From Heligmosomoides polygyrus polygyrus (taxonomy: Eukaryota; Nematoda; Chromadorea; Rhabditida; Heligmosomidae): a stretch of DNA of 64,000 nt. The notes beneath the pieces were generated by a model that did no database searches, was not told the origin of the DNA, and saw only the letters and a list, made by a program, of their open reading frames with translations. Below are positions 63,542 to 64,000 of this stretch, piece by piece (positions within the stretch are counted from its first letter, which is position 1; every line of letters begins with the position of its first letter). The translations under genes and the position numbers were made by a program. The DNA lies in contig OX377206.1 of NCBI GenBank assembly GCA_947396885.1, positions 87,355,960 through 87,419,959 on the forward strand. The letters run 5' to 3'.

Positions 63542-64000
63542 CAAGATGTCTCAAAAAATGTATACACTGTTTAAAAGGTGATAACTTTGCTCATAGTAAT
63601 GGTACTGAAAAATTAAGGGCTCTTACGAAAGCTTTAAAAAATTGAAGTTTTCTGACATATGATAGGTATGGAATGTGCCACGCACTCGTTCGAATTTTTG
63701 CATTTTACACCCAATTGACTGTGTTTCGCTTGAATACATGTTATAATTTCTTCACAAAGTGGTCGTTTCGTTTGATTTGCGTTTCTTTTGAAGTTTAAAA
63801 CTTAAAAACACACTATAGCTTGCGGAAAGCGCAGCGTGTCCTAAAATGCAGGTAGTATTTGAAAGGTTGTAAAATTGTTGCTAGTGAAGCATTTGAAGAG
63901 GTTTGAGACTCTCGTGAAGGAGCAGGGTAACGAGATTACTGTGGCGTGCAAATAGTCAAGATTGCCTCATGCTCTCGCCCGAAACCTTGCATTTCAGACT
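63542..64000 (+). mobile_element. IS630-like foldback element, left arm, cut by window end
   Basis: CAAGATGTCTCAAAAAATGT after TA, then the arm continues as in 17964-18440, with GGTGATAACTTTGCTCATAG and ATTGCCTCATGCTCTCGCCC. The element continues beyond the window. Confidence 0.8.

Overview
The window looks like repeat-dense intergenic or intronic DNA of a metazoan, most likely a nematode. The signs are CR1/Jockey-like non-LTR retrotransposons that end in (AAAT)n, several mariner and Tc1-like DNA transposons with TA target duplications, many short palindromic elements, and no open frame that reads as a confident host gene. A strongylid or hookworm-type nematode is my best guess, from general familiarity and not from any search. 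No rRNA, canonical tRNA, spliced-leader RNA or CRISPR was seen.

The dominant feature is one family of tRNA-derived SINEs, called SINE-A here. It is about 285-295 bp long, with a perfect Pol III A box (TAGCGCAGTCGG), a B-box-like GGTTCGGATTTCC, and a 3' end CGCCGTCCTTTATCC that is extended by TTATCC repeats instead of poly(A). I count roughly 45 full or partial copies on both strands. Several have clear 11-15 bp target-site duplications (near 22.5, 38.1, 44.8, 55.1 and 63.2 kb).

Region by region. At 0-6.7 kb there is a CR1-like fragment, MITEs, a possible short exon at 4.0-4.2 kb, and two palindromic elements (4.8-5.7 and 6.3-6.6 kb) whose arms carry tRNA-like Pol III promoters. At 6.8-14 kb there are SINEs, LINE 3' ends and a palindromic MITE. 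At 14-22 kb there is a MITE, a deleted mariner (14.9-16.0), an IS630/Tc1-like foldback element with a transposase scrap (18.0-19.3), a SINE split by a foldback, and a mariner built as an inverted dimer of two 3' halves (21.0-21.9). At 22-32 kb there is an AT-rich minisatellite with a SINE in it, a SINE inserted in another SINE, and a mariner 3' fragment. At 32.5-33.7 kb is the most complete mariner, with all three catalytic Asp motifs but frameshifts. At 34-43 kb lie a second copy of the tRNA-like palindrome (36.9-37.7), another tRNA-like inverted repeat (39.8-40.3), LINE ends and MITEs. At 44.3-47.0 kb a Tc1-like transposon is split by a SINE and by a 5'-truncated LINE, a clear nested stack. 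At 47-64 kb there are further MITEs, a 230-bp tandem duplication, a 42-bp minisatellite open on both strands (51.7-52.0), a duplicated segment with and without a SINE (55.0 and 55.9 kb), a GC-rich cluster of three hairpins (57.1-58.1), a degenerate mariner (61.4-62.0) and the start of another IS630-like foldback at the right edge.

Nothing here forms a pathway or operon. The biological theme is transposon layering, and repeated formation of long inverted repeats that contain Pol III promoters.
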